Source of the DNA: an uncultured Lachnospiraceae bacterium
GTDB taxonomy: Bacteria > Bacillota > Clostridia > Lachnospirales > Lachnospiraceae
NCBI GenBank assembly: GCA_902794095.1
Contig: CADBFZ010000004.1
Location: forward strand, 1 to 64,000
DNA length: 64,000 bases
Direction of reading: 5' to 3'
Made by a program: the position numbers and the translations under genes
Notes under the pieces: model-generated
The model's database searches: none
The model's input: only the letters and a program-made list of their open reading frames with translations
What the model was told of the DNA's origin: nothing
Part shown: positions 18,010 to 26,774 of the stretch, in pieces
How positions within the stretch are numbered: the first letter of the stretch is position 1
How the letters are laid out: every line of letters starts with the position of its first letter

Positions 18010-20379
18010 ATGGCTGAGTTTTGGCTCTCGTTACAACTTGATATCATGCTTGCTCTGAGCGGTATATGCTGCGCAATGGTTTTCCTGCTGCTCATGACAA
18101 GGACACTTTCGCCAAAGAGAAAAGCCTTTTTGGTAGCACTTGAGCTGTCTACATTTTTCATCCTGATATTCGAGCATCAGGCTTATATGTATGAGGGTGA
18201 GACAGGCACGGTTGCTCATGCGATGGTTGTATTGGGTAACTTTGTCGTATACTTCCTGAACACCGTAATGAGTTTTGTTTTCAACATGTATGTTGGGACG
18301 GTGCTTGATGAAGATACGGGAGAAAACGCACCGAAGAGATTGAGAGCCGCTGGCATATGTGCATTCGTAAGTGCCGGACTTTTGATTATCAATCTTTTCA
18401 CCGGGTGTGTTTACACAATTGATGAAGCAAATGCATATCACAGAGGATGGTTTTTCATAGTAAATTACCTTCTTGTATTTGCGGGACCGTTGCTTGATCT
18501 TACCATCGTAATCCAGTACAGGAAGAAGATCAGTAAAAAGCTGGTTAAATCATTCCTGCTCTTTATTATCGTACCCATTGCGGCAGGTATCATACAGGCT
18601 GCTAAATACGGTGTATCACTTATCAATATGTCCCTTGCCGTTGTTTCCATATTCCTGTACACATTTGCGTACGAGGATATCAACGACAAGATTTCCGATG
18701 AGAAGGAATCCGAAGTCGAACATCTGAAGAGCGACCAGATGAAGATTCAGAATCTGTTCGAGCAGACCATCAAGGCATTTGTAAATGCAATCGATGCAAG
18801 AGTCGATTATGCGGAAGGCCATTCCGTAAGAGTTGCGGATTACTCCTACATGCTCGCTCAGATGAACGGAAAGACAGATGAAGAGTGTAAGGAGATTTAT
18901 CAGGCTGCGCTTTTGCACGATGTAGGTAAGATAGGAATCTCCGATGAGATCCTGAAAAAGGAAGGCAACCTTACCAAGGAAGAAATCGATGCAATGAGAC
19001 AGGAGCCAATGATAGGTGAAAGAATCCTGTCAGGCATTTCAGAGTATCCTTACCTGTCGCTGGGCGCAAAGTATCATATGGAAAAATATGACGGCAGCGG
19101 ATTTCCGAAGGGATTAAAGGGACTCGAAATTCCTGAAGCTGCAAGGATCATAGCAATTGCCGAAAGCTATGACTCCATGACAACGAGAAACAGTTACAGG
19201 GAGCCACTCCCTCAGTCGGTTGTAAGAGAAGAGTTCATCAAGGAATCGGGATTTAAATACGATCCTTTATATACGGGAATAATGCTTCAGCTGATAGATA
19301 GCGATGTTGATTATCAGATGAAGGAAGAGACGGAAAACGTTGATACGATCTTTAAGAATGAATTCTCGTGTGAAGAATACAGAAGCGCGATCTCGTACGG
19401 AATAAGGATCAGACGCGAGAAGAAGATCATCGCATTTTGCGGGACTCCCATTGATGAGGAGAAACCTTATTCATCACCTGCGATCATCATATTTGATTCG
19501 CTTGATGAAAGAGTGCACGACACCGAAAGAGCAATCAAGGATACCAGATATACAGAGTTTGGTGAGATATGGTTTGACGGACATTTCGTATGTTCCGAAG
19601 CAAGAAACATTAAGCTCATCTCTCTTGAACAGATAGAACAGGATGAGGATGAAACTTACTTTATTGAAATAGCAAGAAACAGAGATCATGTTCAATTAAA
19701 ACTTGAGGGCGGCGGATACAGAAGCGAAGTTGTTGTGGCGCTTCCGGATACATCCAAGTATGCCTACATAGGTCTTACCGGAGAAAATTGTCACATCTCT
19801 TCAATAGAAGTTGAGAAAACCGACAAGAGAGTTCCCGAGGAAGAAATACCGAGAATCGCAGAAGAGATAAACTATATCAACAGACTTGAAAGCGATATTC
19901 CCAATGTTCAGATAGACAGTAACAGAAGTGATTACTCGGAAGGAGTGAAGGTAAAAGACGGCATGAGTCTTATTTTCCATACCATGAGTCTTCCTTCCGC
20001 AAATCTTGTCTGGCATTGTCCTTTCCTGCTTCTCTACTCAGCAGATGACGGAAAGGTAATGGGAGCCGGGTATAAGGAACATGCCATGATCCGTCTGGAC
20101 GGTGAAGCACAGGGCGGCGGAAGCGATTCGGAAAATAAAACGGAAGCCGTAAAGGGTAAGGAATTTACCAACTGGGATGCTTGGAAGAAGCTGAACAGAA
20201 AAGGCTTTGAATGTACGGTAAGCTTTACGAGATTTAAAAATAAGCTCATCACCGAAACCGAAAACGGTGGAATATCCATCACAAATATCACTACTCTTAA
20301 TGATAAGAAAGCTGATGTTTATGTATCCATCACAGGTGATCAGGTAGCAATTACCGATATCAGAATTAAGAACAGATAA
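18010..20379 (+). CDS. 7TM HD-GYP protein with C-terminal beta-rich lectin-like region
   Basis: A 789-aa protein. Residues 10-235 contain about seven membrane helices, like a 7TM sensor. A linker helix leads to an HD-GYP domain (about 255-430) with LLHDVGK (His and Asp near 302-303) and a modified second motif, YHMEKYDGSGFPKG, where the usual HHE is HME. The last 340 residues match no domain I can name. They look beta-rich and twofold repeated: AYIGLTGENCHISSIEVEK near 585-605 and VYVSITGDQVAITDIRIKN at the very end align, and each is preceded by a variable block. This resembles tandem concanavalin-type sandwiches, but the topology puts them in the cytoplasm. Last gene of the operon. Activity toward c-di-GMP is likely but unproven because of the altered motif. 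Confidence 0.85.
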   Translation: MAEFWLSLQLDIMLALSGICCAMVFLLLMTRTLSPKRKAFLVALELSTFFILIFEHQAYMYEGETGTVAHAMVVLGNFVVYFLNTVMSFVFNMYVGTVLDEDTGENAPKRLRAAGICAFVSAGLLIINLFTGCVYTIDEANAYHRGWFFIVNYLLVFAGPLLDLTIVIQYRKKISKKLVKSFLLFIIVPIAAGIIQAAKYGVSLINMSLAVVSIFLYTFAYEDINDKISDEKESEVEHLKSDQMKIQNLFEQTIKAFVNAIDARVDYAEGHSVRVADYSYMLAQMNGKTDEECKEIYQAALLHDVGKIGISDEILKKEGNLTKEEIDAMRQEPMIGERILSGISEYPYLSLGAKYHMEKYDGSGFPKGLKGLEIPEAARIIAIAESYDSMTTRNSYREPLPQSVVREEFIKESGFKYDPLYTGIMLQLIDSDVDYQMKEETENVDTIFKNEFSCEEYRSAISYGIRIRREKKIIAFCGTPIDEEKPYSSPAIIIFDSLDERVHDTERAIKDTRYTEFGEIWFDGHFVCSEARNIKLISLEQIEQDEDETYFIEIARNRDHVQLKLEGGGYRSEVVVALPDTSKYAYIGLTGENCHISSIEVEKTDKRVPEEEIPRIAEEINYINRLESDIPNVQIDSNRSDYSEGVKVKDGMSLIFHTMSLPSANLVWHCPFLLLYSADDGKVMGAGYKEHAMIRLDGEAQGGGSDSENKTEAVKGKEFTNWDAWKKLNRKGFECTVSFTRFKNKLITETENGGISITNITTLNDKKADVYVSITGDQVAITDIRIKNR

Positions 20380-20384
20380 AAAAT

Positions 20385-20417
20385 AATGTGACACAGGGTC
20401 GGATCCTGTGTCACATT
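20385..20417. terminator. Bidirectional terminator between convergent genes
   Basis: A perfect 13-bp stem AATGTGACACAGG/CCTGTGTCACATT (20385-20397, 20405-20417) with a 7-nt loop has T-rich DNA on the plus side and an A run on the other. It serves both the HD-GYP operon and the minus-strand PadR cassette. Confidence 0.9.
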
Positions 20418-20428
20418 TATTATATATA

Positions 20429-21184
20429 TCAGTTATCGACGTTTACGATTCCTAGGGAAGTCTTGGTGGTTACATCTCCGATGTCTCCGCGAAGGTTGAT
20501 GTTTCCGAGATCTGTCTCAACGGATCCGCTGCTGATGGTGCAGTTGTGAGATTCAATGTTTCCTGCATCTGCATCGGCTTTAATGGTATCGATGGTTGAA
20601 TTGTGCATCTCGATATTGCCTGCATCCGCACTTACCATGAACTCGGTGATGGTGCAGTCTCTGATCTCAATGTTACCTGCATCAACCTCTAAATTCATTC
20701 TTGCACAATCGATTTTATCGACTTCGATATTTCCGGCATCGCAGTTAACCTTGAAGTTATCTACGGGAATGTCTGCAATCTCAATATTTCCTGCATTGAG
20801 TTTCACATCCAATTTATCCAACTCTGTGCCTTCAGGGATGACTATAACCATTGAAAAATCATTCCATCCGTGATTTCCGATAGTTAAAGTGTTTTTATTC
20901 TTGATGGAAAGGGTTCCGTTGTTTAACTCGATCTCAGGGATATAATCCTTAGGAAGATCATACTCAACATGAAGATCGTTGCCGTACTCGATGGTGATAC
21001 CTGCATAGCTCATGTTTACTTCGATGGTATCAAGATCTCCTGAAAGCTCGACCGTATCACTTACTGCTTCGAGGTTACGAGTATTCCATGAGAAGTTTCC
21101 TCTGCGGAATATATGGATGAAACATCCGAACATTATAGCCACAACTGTGACAATTGAAATTATTGTTATGTATAACTTAGTCAT
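20429..21184 (-). CDS. DUF4097-type membrane-anchored beta-repeat protein
   Basis: A 251-aa protein with one N-terminal helix (about 5-26) followed by a repeating beta-solenoid-like domain of the DUF4097 kind. The motif DAGNIE (or NAGNIE, DLGNIN) recurs about every 20 residues from 130 to 240, each followed by a short strand and a turn. The helix suggests anchoring with the repeats outside or at the membrane face. It is the third gene of a PadR / membrane protein / DUF4097 cassette, a common Firmicute arrangement thought to sense envelope state. The molecular function is not established. AGGAGG lies before the ATG, overlapping the upstream stop. Confidence 0.8.
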   Translation of the reverse strand: MTKLYITIISIVTVVAIMFGCFIHIFRRGNFSWNTRNLEAVSDTVELSGDLDTIEVNMSYAGITIEYGNDLHVEYDLPKDYIPEIELNNGTLSIKNKNTLTIGNHGWNDFSMVIVIPEGTELDKLDVKLNAGNIEIADIPVDNFKVNCDAGNIEVDKIDCARMNLEVDAGNIEIRDCTITEFMVSADAGNIEMHNSTIDTIKADADAGNIESHNCTISSGSVETDLGNINLRGDIGDVTTKTSLGIVNVDN

Positions 21185-21193
21185 GATTTCCTC

Positions 21194-22174
21194 CTAGTCT
21201 TCATCGTCAACACAATTGATCATTACCACTCTGTGGAATACTCCGGCTATAACCCAGATGATCCAGGTAAGATCCCATCTGAATGTCAGGAAGCTAAATA
21301 TCAGATAAAGACAGGTTACTGTGGGCCAGTATACTTCAACGACGGTCTGAGCGGTTTTGCTCTTATACTTAGTGGGCTTTACATATGCGCTACCGTTTGC
21401 ATACTGTCCGCTGATTGTTGTTGCTTCGTTTACATGAAGAATTCTTTCAAATCCCGATGCGATGGAATTGGGATAAACGATAAGGAATACACCGAATCCG
21501 ACAAGTATGAACATAAGTCCTGCGCCGAGGGGCTCATATCTGAAGGGGATCAGGATATTGGGAGTCCAGCAGATCACGCAGAGAACTACACCGATTGCCA
21601 CGCAGAATGCTCTGACGGGTTCGAATCCTCTCTGCTTATCCTTAACGTAAGCTGCAGTGTTCATATCTATGCTGCAGGATTCTCTCCTCATGAACTTCCA
21701 CTCATGATCGACGAAGCTGCTGTATACGAGGAATCCGATTCCAATCGCTATGCTGAACATCATCATTGCAACTCCGGTGAGAGCTGATGCTTTGCTTGTG
21801 GACATAAGTATTACAAAAGAAACCGAGATGATGAGGAGCAGGATTCCCAGTGCTCTGTAGAGCGCCTTCTTGTTTCTGTTAGAAAGATAAGTCTTAGCTT
21901 CATCCAGGCTGATGAATCTTCTGGGCATTTCGGCTTCCATACCTCTGGCAACTTCAACTTCCTTGGTGAGACCTAAGCTCTCTGCAAGTTCGTCGAGATT
22001 ACCGAATTCTGATATGACCGTGCCGACTGCAGCATTTTCGCTGGTTCCTTCGGAGATGAGTTCGTTGTATTTATCTTCCATCATCTGAAGGAGTTCAGCC
22101 TTTGCCTTGCGCACTTCGGGAGTGTTGGGCATGGACGCAAACATCGATTCCAGATAATTTTTTATTGTTTCCAT
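21194..22174 (-). CDS. DUF1700-like / permease-prefix membrane protein
   Basis: A 326-aa protein. The N-terminal 75 residues (YLESMFASMPNTPEVRKAK, then a helix around SEFGNLDELAESLGL) match the small helical prefix found in DUF1700 and PadR-linked membrane proteins. About five or six membrane helices follow (near 95-160 and 190-320). ATG 22174 was chosen because AAGGAG lies 6-7 nt before it and it follows the padR stop by 10 nt; the longer reading would run into padR. In related cassettes this protein is co-expressed with, and thought to control or be controlled by, the PadR regulator. No enzymatic motif is visible. Confidence 0.78.
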   Translation of the reverse strand: METIKNYLESMFASMPNTPEVRKAKAELLQMMEDKYNELISEGTSENAAVGTVISEFGNLDELAESLGLTKEVEVARGMEAEMPRRFISLDEAKTYLSNRNKKALYRALGILLLIISVSFVILMSTSKASALTGVAMMMFSIAIGIGFLVYSSFVDHEWKFMRRESCSIDMNTAAYVKDKQRGFEPVRAFCVAIGVVLCVICWTPNILIPFRYEPLGAGLMFILVGFGVFLIVYPNSIASGFERILHVNEATTISGQYANGSAYVKPTKYKSKTAQTVVEVYWPTVTCLYLIFSFLTFRWDLTWIIWVIAGVFHRVVMINCVDDED

Positions 22175-22184
22175 TTTTCTCTCC

Positions 22185-22523
22185 TTAATGTTCGATGAAC
22201 TTCTCGATAACATCTTTGGTCAGGGCCCATTCTTCACATTTTTCCCTGTAGTACTCCTTCCCCTTCTCGGTTATACGGTAATAAGTTCTCTTTTTACCGT
22301 TACCATCGGGACCGGGGTCTGCCACGAATGACTCGATGAATTCATTTTTTTCCATTCTCGTGAAGGCCGAGTAGAGGGTTGTTTCCTTGATGACGTATTT
22401 TTCTTCTGAGATCGTTTTGATCTGCTTGGAAATTTCGTAGCCGTAGGAAGGTCCCTTCATGAGAATGCAGAGAATCATTGTATCGTTGTAACCGCGGATC
22501 ACATCACTGCTGATCTCTACCAT
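22185..22523 (-). CDS. PadR-family transcriptional repressor
   Basis: A 112-aa regulator with the PadR winged helix: MILCILMKGPSYGYEISKQI, then TLYSAFTRMEKNEFIESF and the wing KKRTYYRITEKGKEYYREK. The C-terminal dimerisation helix is short, as in the small PadR subfamily. It starts the cassette, with an AGGAGG site 6 nt before the ATG. A strong promoter upstream is overlapped by a long dyad, consistent with autorepression. The inducer is unknown. Confidence 0.92.
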   Translation of the reverse strand: MVEISSDVIRGYNDTMILCILMKGPSYGYEISKQIKTISEEKYVIKETTLYSAFTRMEKNEFIESFVADPGPDGNGKKRTYYRITEKGKEYYREKCEEWALTKDVIEKFIEH

Positions 22524-22615
22524 TTTCTTCCTCCTGTTAATAGGTGATTGTTATACATGGTACTGCGGCCGGCCGGACCGCTCACTCACCTCGTCAGGTT
22601 TGTTTTAGTACCACG

Positions 22616-22684
22616 TCAGACGTACTACGACAGTCGTACTATGTCTGATGGGGTAAATATACTACGACAGATGAAGTATGTCAA
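22616..22684 (-). promoter_or_regulatory. padR promoter with 33-bp operator dyad
   Basis: On the minus strand TTGACA (22684-22679), a 17-bp spacer and TATATT (22661-22656) form a near-consensus promoter starting near 22649. A 33-bp dyad (arms 22616-22631 and 22633-22648, 14 of 16 positions paired, core TACGAC-A-GTCGTA) covers the start site. A further TACTACGACAG copy at 22660-22670 overlaps the -10. This is a textbook autorepressor layout. Confidence 0.8.
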
Positions 22685-22708
22685 CACACTTTTTTGTAAA
22701 ATTCGTTA

Positions 22709-22736
22709 TAAAGTTTCTCCGTGGGACTGCCGATAT
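22709..22736 (+). promoter_or_regulatory. Sigma-D (flagellar) promoter
   Basis: TAAAGTTT (22709-22716), 12 bp, then GCCGATAT (22729-22736). This matches the sigma-28/sigma-D consensus TAAA-N15/16-GCCGATAT almost exactly. It points at the gene starting at 22845, about 100 nt downstream, which has an AAGGAGG site. Confidence 0.82.
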
Positions 22737-22844
22737 ATAGTTTAGATAACTGAAAGTGCCCATATTATGCCTGTTTGAGGGCTGACGAAACGGATTTTTG
22801 TCACGGCACTTTAACCGTTTAATACTACAAGGAGGTAGAAGATT

Positions 22845-23771
22845 ATGGCGGGAATTCACGAAATCTCTGCATATCAGCAGACAGCCGAAGCGTGGAAAAC
22901 AGAACAAAAGCGCGTCGATTCGGCCAAAACCACCGAAAGTTCCAAAACTTCAAATGTCGCTAAGACCGGAGAGAAATCTTCCAAGGTCGAATTGAAAGCA
23001 TGGAATCCCATCAGCGAAACAAGCAGCCTTGTTCCCCGTAAGACCGATTATGGCTTTACCATCGGGGATGTTAAGCTGTCGGATACCGCTGCGGATTACT
23101 ATTCCAAGCTCAAGGCCAAGTTCGGCAATATGGAGTTTATTGTAGTAAGTAAGGATATGAAAGCGCAGGTTCAGGCAAATGCCGCTGCCTACGGAAATGC
23201 TAGAAAACAGGTAGTTCTTATCGACGAGGAAAAGCTTGAGAGAATGGCTACCGATGAGGATTACCGCAATAAATACGAAGGCATCATTGCCATGTCCCAG
23301 GCTAAGCTCTTAGAAGCGAAGAACTCCCTGACAAGCAGCGGAGCGGCTGTTAAGAACTTCGGCATGAGCGTTACTGCTGACGGAACCGAGAGCTTCTTTG
23401 CAACTGTTGAGAAGTCGGCAGATCTTCAGAAGGAGCGCATCGAAAAGAAGGCTGAGGAAAAGAGAGCACAGAAGAAAGCAGCGGAAAAGAAAGCGCACAA
23501 GCAGGAGCAGAAAGAGCGCATCGAGAAAAAGGCTGCAGAGAGAAAGGCTGAGAGAAAAGAAGCCGAAGAGCGTCTGAGAGAGGAAGCGGTTGAGAACGCA
23601 ACCTATGAAGCCGAAGAAACCATAGATGAAAAAGAGTATGTAACTATCGAGTCACATACTCTTCAGGATCTTATTCGTAATGTACAGACTTATTCCTACG
23701 ACAGTGCGGCAAGTCATGTAATGACCGACGCCGAGAAGATGGTAGGAGGTCACATCGATTTTAAGGGTTGA
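22845..23771 (+). CDS. Coiled-coil protein of unknown function (DUF6033-like), sigma-D regulon
   Basis: A 308-aa cytoplasmic protein. After a Ser/Thr/Lys-rich N terminus, residues 60-200 form a globular part (ISETSSLVPRKTDYGFTIGDVKLSD, FGNMEFIVVSKDMKAQVQAN) that I associate with the DUF6033 family of Lachnospiraceae. Residues about 205-255 are a highly charged Lys/Glu/Ala/Arg helix (KKAEEKRAQKKAAEKKAH), certainly coiled coil. A short conserved tail ends GGHIDFKG. A sigma-D promoter lies 110 bp upstream, so expression should track motility genes. No catalytic motif is visible. A structural or regulatory role connected to flagella is the best inference. Confidence 0.72.
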   Translation: MAGIHEISAYQQTAEAWKTEQKRVDSAKTTESSKTSNVAKTGEKSSKVELKAWNPISETSSLVPRKTDYGFTIGDVKLSDTAADYYSKLKAKFGNMEFIVVSKDMKAQVQANAAAYGNARKQVVLIDEEKLERMATDEDYRNKYEGIIAMSQAKLLEAKNSLTSSGAAVKNFGMSVTADGTESFFATVEKSADLQKERIEKKAEEKRAQKKAAEKKAHKQEQKERIEKKAAERKAERKEAEERLREEAVENATYEAEETIDEKEYVTIESHTLQDLIRNVQTYSYDSAASHVMTDAEKMVGGHIDFKG

Positions 23772-26249
23772 TCAACCAAACTTCTTGACCAGAGACATTT
23801 CCATAATCTTATCACAGAGGTCGCCGAAGCTTCTTCCGGCGGCCTTTGCCGATATTACGAGATGTGAATCGGGATAGAGCTGGGGAAGGGAGTCACACTC
23901 CAGACATACAAAGCTCTTCATATCCGATGCCACGATGAAATCCATCTTGGCATATGCATTTACACCCAGGGCAAAAGCAGCATCTTCTGCGGCTTTCTGA
24001 AGTGCCTTTGACAGACCCTCGGGAATCTCGGCGGGACATTTATTGGCGGTTTCACCACTCATGGTGAGGCCTTTTTCTTTGTCCTGAGTTTCGAGAGGGA
24101 GCTTTTCAAGTACGGGAAGAGCCTTGCCTTCTACGGTACATACCGCAAATTCCCTGCCGGTAATGTATTCCTCGATAAGGATCTCTGTATCCCATCTGAA
24201 TGCATTTCTTACTGCCTTTTCATAAGCGGTAATGTCACTTGCGATGGAGATTCCGACACCTATGCCGCCATTGTTGGGTTTTACGATAACGGGGAACTCA
24301 AGTCCGTGATCTTCGGGATTGGGAATCGCGTAACCTTTCTTAATGGTATATCCGTCTGGCACGGGAACTCCCATGGTGCGCATGAGCTGCTTAGCTGCAG
24401 CTTTATTGGATGAGATTGCTGATGAGAAATAATCGCATCCCGTGTAGTCCAGACCGAGAAGATCGAATGCTGCCTGAACCTTACCGTTTTCACCCTCTGC
24501 TCCGTGGAGTGCGATGAAGATAAGGTCTGACTGCCTACAGATCTGTAATACATTGGGTCCGAAGTATGCATCGGACTGATCTTTTCTGCGCTTTCTGGTT
24601 GCCCACAGATCGGGAATCTCGCCCGGGATATCTCCGGGATTAAGAGAGTACTTGGAGGGATTATCAAATACATTGCCTTCAAGAAGTTCTTCGCTTTCCG
24701 AATATCCCATAAAAGAATCCAAGAGGATTACATTGTTTCCACGGTTCTTCAAAATGTCCGCAACAGTGACGCCGGTCTTAAGCGAAAGGTTTCTTTCGTT
24801 GGAAAGTCCGCCCGCCAGGACTACGATATTGAGATTACCGGGAAGAACGAATTCTTTAAGTTCATCATCGGTGATGACGAAGTCTTCAACGGTGATATCC
24901 GATCCGTCCATGTTGAGCTCGAGATTTTTAAGCATCTGTCTGGTAAGAGTAGTGATCTGAAGAATGCTTCCTATCTGCTCGGGCTTTAAGTCCACATCGT
25001 ATTTTTTCTTAACGAAATTTCGAATGCTTTTGGTGATTGGTCTGTTTACATGGACAACAAGGAAGTCCGTAAGACCAAGGAGTGCGTTGAGCTTTCTTGA
25101 AGAGATAAGATCGTCAACCATGTCGATGACTTTCAGGATATCAAGTGCATTGAATGCAGTCATGATATTTCTGAATGATTCGAGAAGGTTTGGATTCTTG
25201 CGTGAGTAGAGTATGCAATATGCGAGAAGATAAGCGACGTTGTCTGAGTACTTGGGGTCGCCGATCATATCGCATAAGAATTCGATAAACTCTGAAAGAT
25301 TTCCACCGTTGGAAAGTGCAAAACCGTGCTCTACTATCATTCCCACAAGTCTGTTGGTCTCACCGCTTTCTTTTTCGCTGACGGCGGAACGGATCATGCT
25401 GTTGATAAACTGATCCACGATCTGCATCTCGGGACGCTGACCGTTAGGGTTAACACGGATGGTGTATTCTCCGTTTTCCGCAAAATCGAAGAATGTGTTG
25501 GGGGCGTGTGATTCGGAGAAACCGAACTTTCCGTAGTCGTAGCCGATGTAATAAGTTTTCTCGCCGATATCGTTCATGAGGATATTGACGTAGTCGTAAT
25601 CAATGTTGTGGTTGGAGATAAGTGACTGGCGTGCTACGATTCTCTTCTTGTAATGATCGATGAACTGATCTGAGAATCCCTGTCCGTCAAAAGAGACACA
25701 TCTGTCAGGAGTGTCATTTAAGATCGTGATGTATTTTGCCTTGTTTCCGCCTTTGGAGTGACCGATGACGGTTACAAAGTTTTTATCAAGATTGTTTTTT
25801 TCGTAAGCCTGTTTGTACCATTCAAGGGCGTTGATCTGCTGGAGCGAATCAATCTGTGCGGCGCCTTCAAAGTCATCGGTCCATTCACGGTCTGCGGTTC
25901 CTCTGAATGCAACAACAGCTTCGTGTTTACCGTCTTCCGTTTCTTCTTTTTCGTTAAGGACAACGATGGAGATTCCGCCGCCTGCACCGTATGCTGTATC
26001 GAGATGGGATTCGAGGATACGTGCCCCTGAAACAGATTTATTCTTAAGGATAGCCATGATGATGTTCTTGAAATCAAATCCGTTCATCTGGGTCGAATAA
26101 GTGAATTCTTCATCAATGGCATTTAAGTCAATCTTTCCGAGATATTCACCCACGGTCTGTCCTTCCGCATCCAGTATTGAGATGAGAGGAGCGGTGCCCG
26201 GCATATAGGTGAGAAGTTCGATCAAAAGAAGTTCATCAACTCTGTACAT
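23772..26249 (-). CDS. Lipase-like alpha/beta hydrolase fused to D-Ala-D-Ala-ligase-like ATP-grasp
   Basis: An 825-aa fusion. Residues 1-290 form a DUF2974/Mbeg1-like alpha/beta hydrolase: AFRGTADREWTDD at 114-126 (oxyanion region) and the nucleophile elbow VIGHSKGGNKA with Ser165. A helical linker (about 290-500) is unassigned. Residues 505-825 look like D-alanine-D-alanine ligase: LAGGLSNERNLSL, ALHGAEGENGKVQAAFDLLG, the ATP-grasp core FPVIVKPNNGGIGVGIS, IEEYITGREF and the metal-binding end FVCLECDSLPQLYPDS. In true Ddl the last motif is E.NT.PG; here it reads ECDSLPQ, so the metal and product site differ. The substrate may not be D-Ala. No signal peptide or membrane helix is seen. Third gene after the channel and cNMP-binding genes. 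The family pairing is unusual and its chemistry is unknown. Confidence 0.8.
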   Translation of the reverse strand: MYRVDELLLIELLTYMPGTAPLISILDAEGQTVGEYLGKIDLNAIDEEFTYSTQMNGFDFKNIIMAILKNKSVSGARILESHLDTAYGAGGGISIVVLNEKEETEDGKHEAVVAFRGTADREWTDDFEGAAQIDSLQQINALEWYKQAYEKNNLDKNFVTVIGHSKGGNKAKYITILNDTPDRCVSFDGQGFSDQFIDHYKKRIVARQSLISNHNIDYDYVNILMNDIGEKTYYIGYDYGKFGFSESHAPNTFFDFAENGEYTIRVNPNGQRPEMQIVDQFINSMIRSAVSEKESGETNRLVGMIVEHGFALSNGGNLSEFIEFLCDMIGDPKYSDNVAYLLAYCILYSRKNPNLLESFRNIMTAFNALDILKVIDMVDDLISSRKLNALLGLTDFLVVHVNRPITKSIRNFVKKKYDVDLKPEQIGSILQITTLTRQMLKNLELNMDGSDITVEDFVITDDELKEFVLPGNLNIVVLAGGLSNERNLSLKTGVTVADILKNRGNNVILLDSFMGYSESEELLEGNVFDNPSKYSLNPGDIPGEIPDLWATRKRRKDQSDAYFGPNVLQICRQSDLIFIALHGAEGENGKVQAAFDLLGLDYTGCDYFSSAISSNKAAAKQLMRTMGVPVPDGYTIKKGYAIPNPEDHGLEFPVIVKPNNGGIGVGISIASDITAYEKAVRNAFRWDTEILIEEYITGREFAVCTVEGKALPVLEKLPLETQDKEKGLTMSGETANKCPAEIPEGLSKALQKAAEDAAFALGVNAYAKMDFIVASDMKSFVCLECDSLPQLYPDSHLVISAKAAGRSFGDLCDKIMEMSLVKKFG

Positions 26250-26288
26250 TTAAACATACCCCCTGAATGTCTGATATGAAACAGTGCT

Positions 26289-26774
26289 TTAGTTTGATTC
26301 TATTTCTTCTATAAGAGCCTGATATACGAGGTTTAGATTCTCGTTTTCGCGTCTGATGTTTCGGACAAGATTTATTCCGATGAATTTGAGAAGTGATACG
26401 CCTGCGGAAGGATGGGACTCGGCGTATTTGTCGAAATCATTTCTTGATATCTTAAGAGTTACGCAATCCGTTTTAGCTTTAACGGATGCGGATCTTTCAT
26501 CGCTGTCTAAGAGTGCCATCTCACCGAATACGCATCCCATGTCGCTTCCGAGACTTGCACATACGAACTTATCTCCGAAGATGGTGGTCTTGATAATGTC
26601 GACTTCACCTTCCACAAGGAAATACATATCGGATCCTGTCTCGCCCTCGGTGATGATGTTGCATCCTGCGGGAGCTTTGACTTCTTCAAGAAGAGATGCG
26701 AAGTCATTAAGGTCAGCTTCACTTATGTTTCCGAACAAAGGAAAACTTTTTAATCTTTCGGTGTATTTACTCAT
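26289..26774 (-). CDS. Stand-alone cyclic-nucleotide-binding domain protein
   Basis: A 161-aa protein consisting of one cNMP-binding beta-roll (about 8-125) and a C-terminal helix, with no DNA-binding domain. It shows FPLFGNISEADLNDFASLL, the turn ITEGETGSDMYFLVEGEVDI and the phosphate-binding cassette FGEMALLDSDERSASV, which retains the key Glu and Arg, so ligand binding is plausible. Its ATG overlaps the channel stop (ATGA) and has a GGAGAGG site, showing tight coupling to the channel gene. It could act as a detachable sensor subunit for the channel or for the downstream fusion enzyme. Which nucleotide it binds is unknown. Confidence 0.9.
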   Translation of the reverse strand: MSKYTERLKSFPLFGNISEADLNDFASLLEEVKAPAGCNIITEGETGSDMYFLVEGEVDIIKTTIFGDKFVCASLGSDMGCVFGEMALLDSDERSASVKAKTDCVTLKISRNDFDKYAESHPSAGVSLLKFIGINLVRNIRRENENLNLVYQALIEEIESN

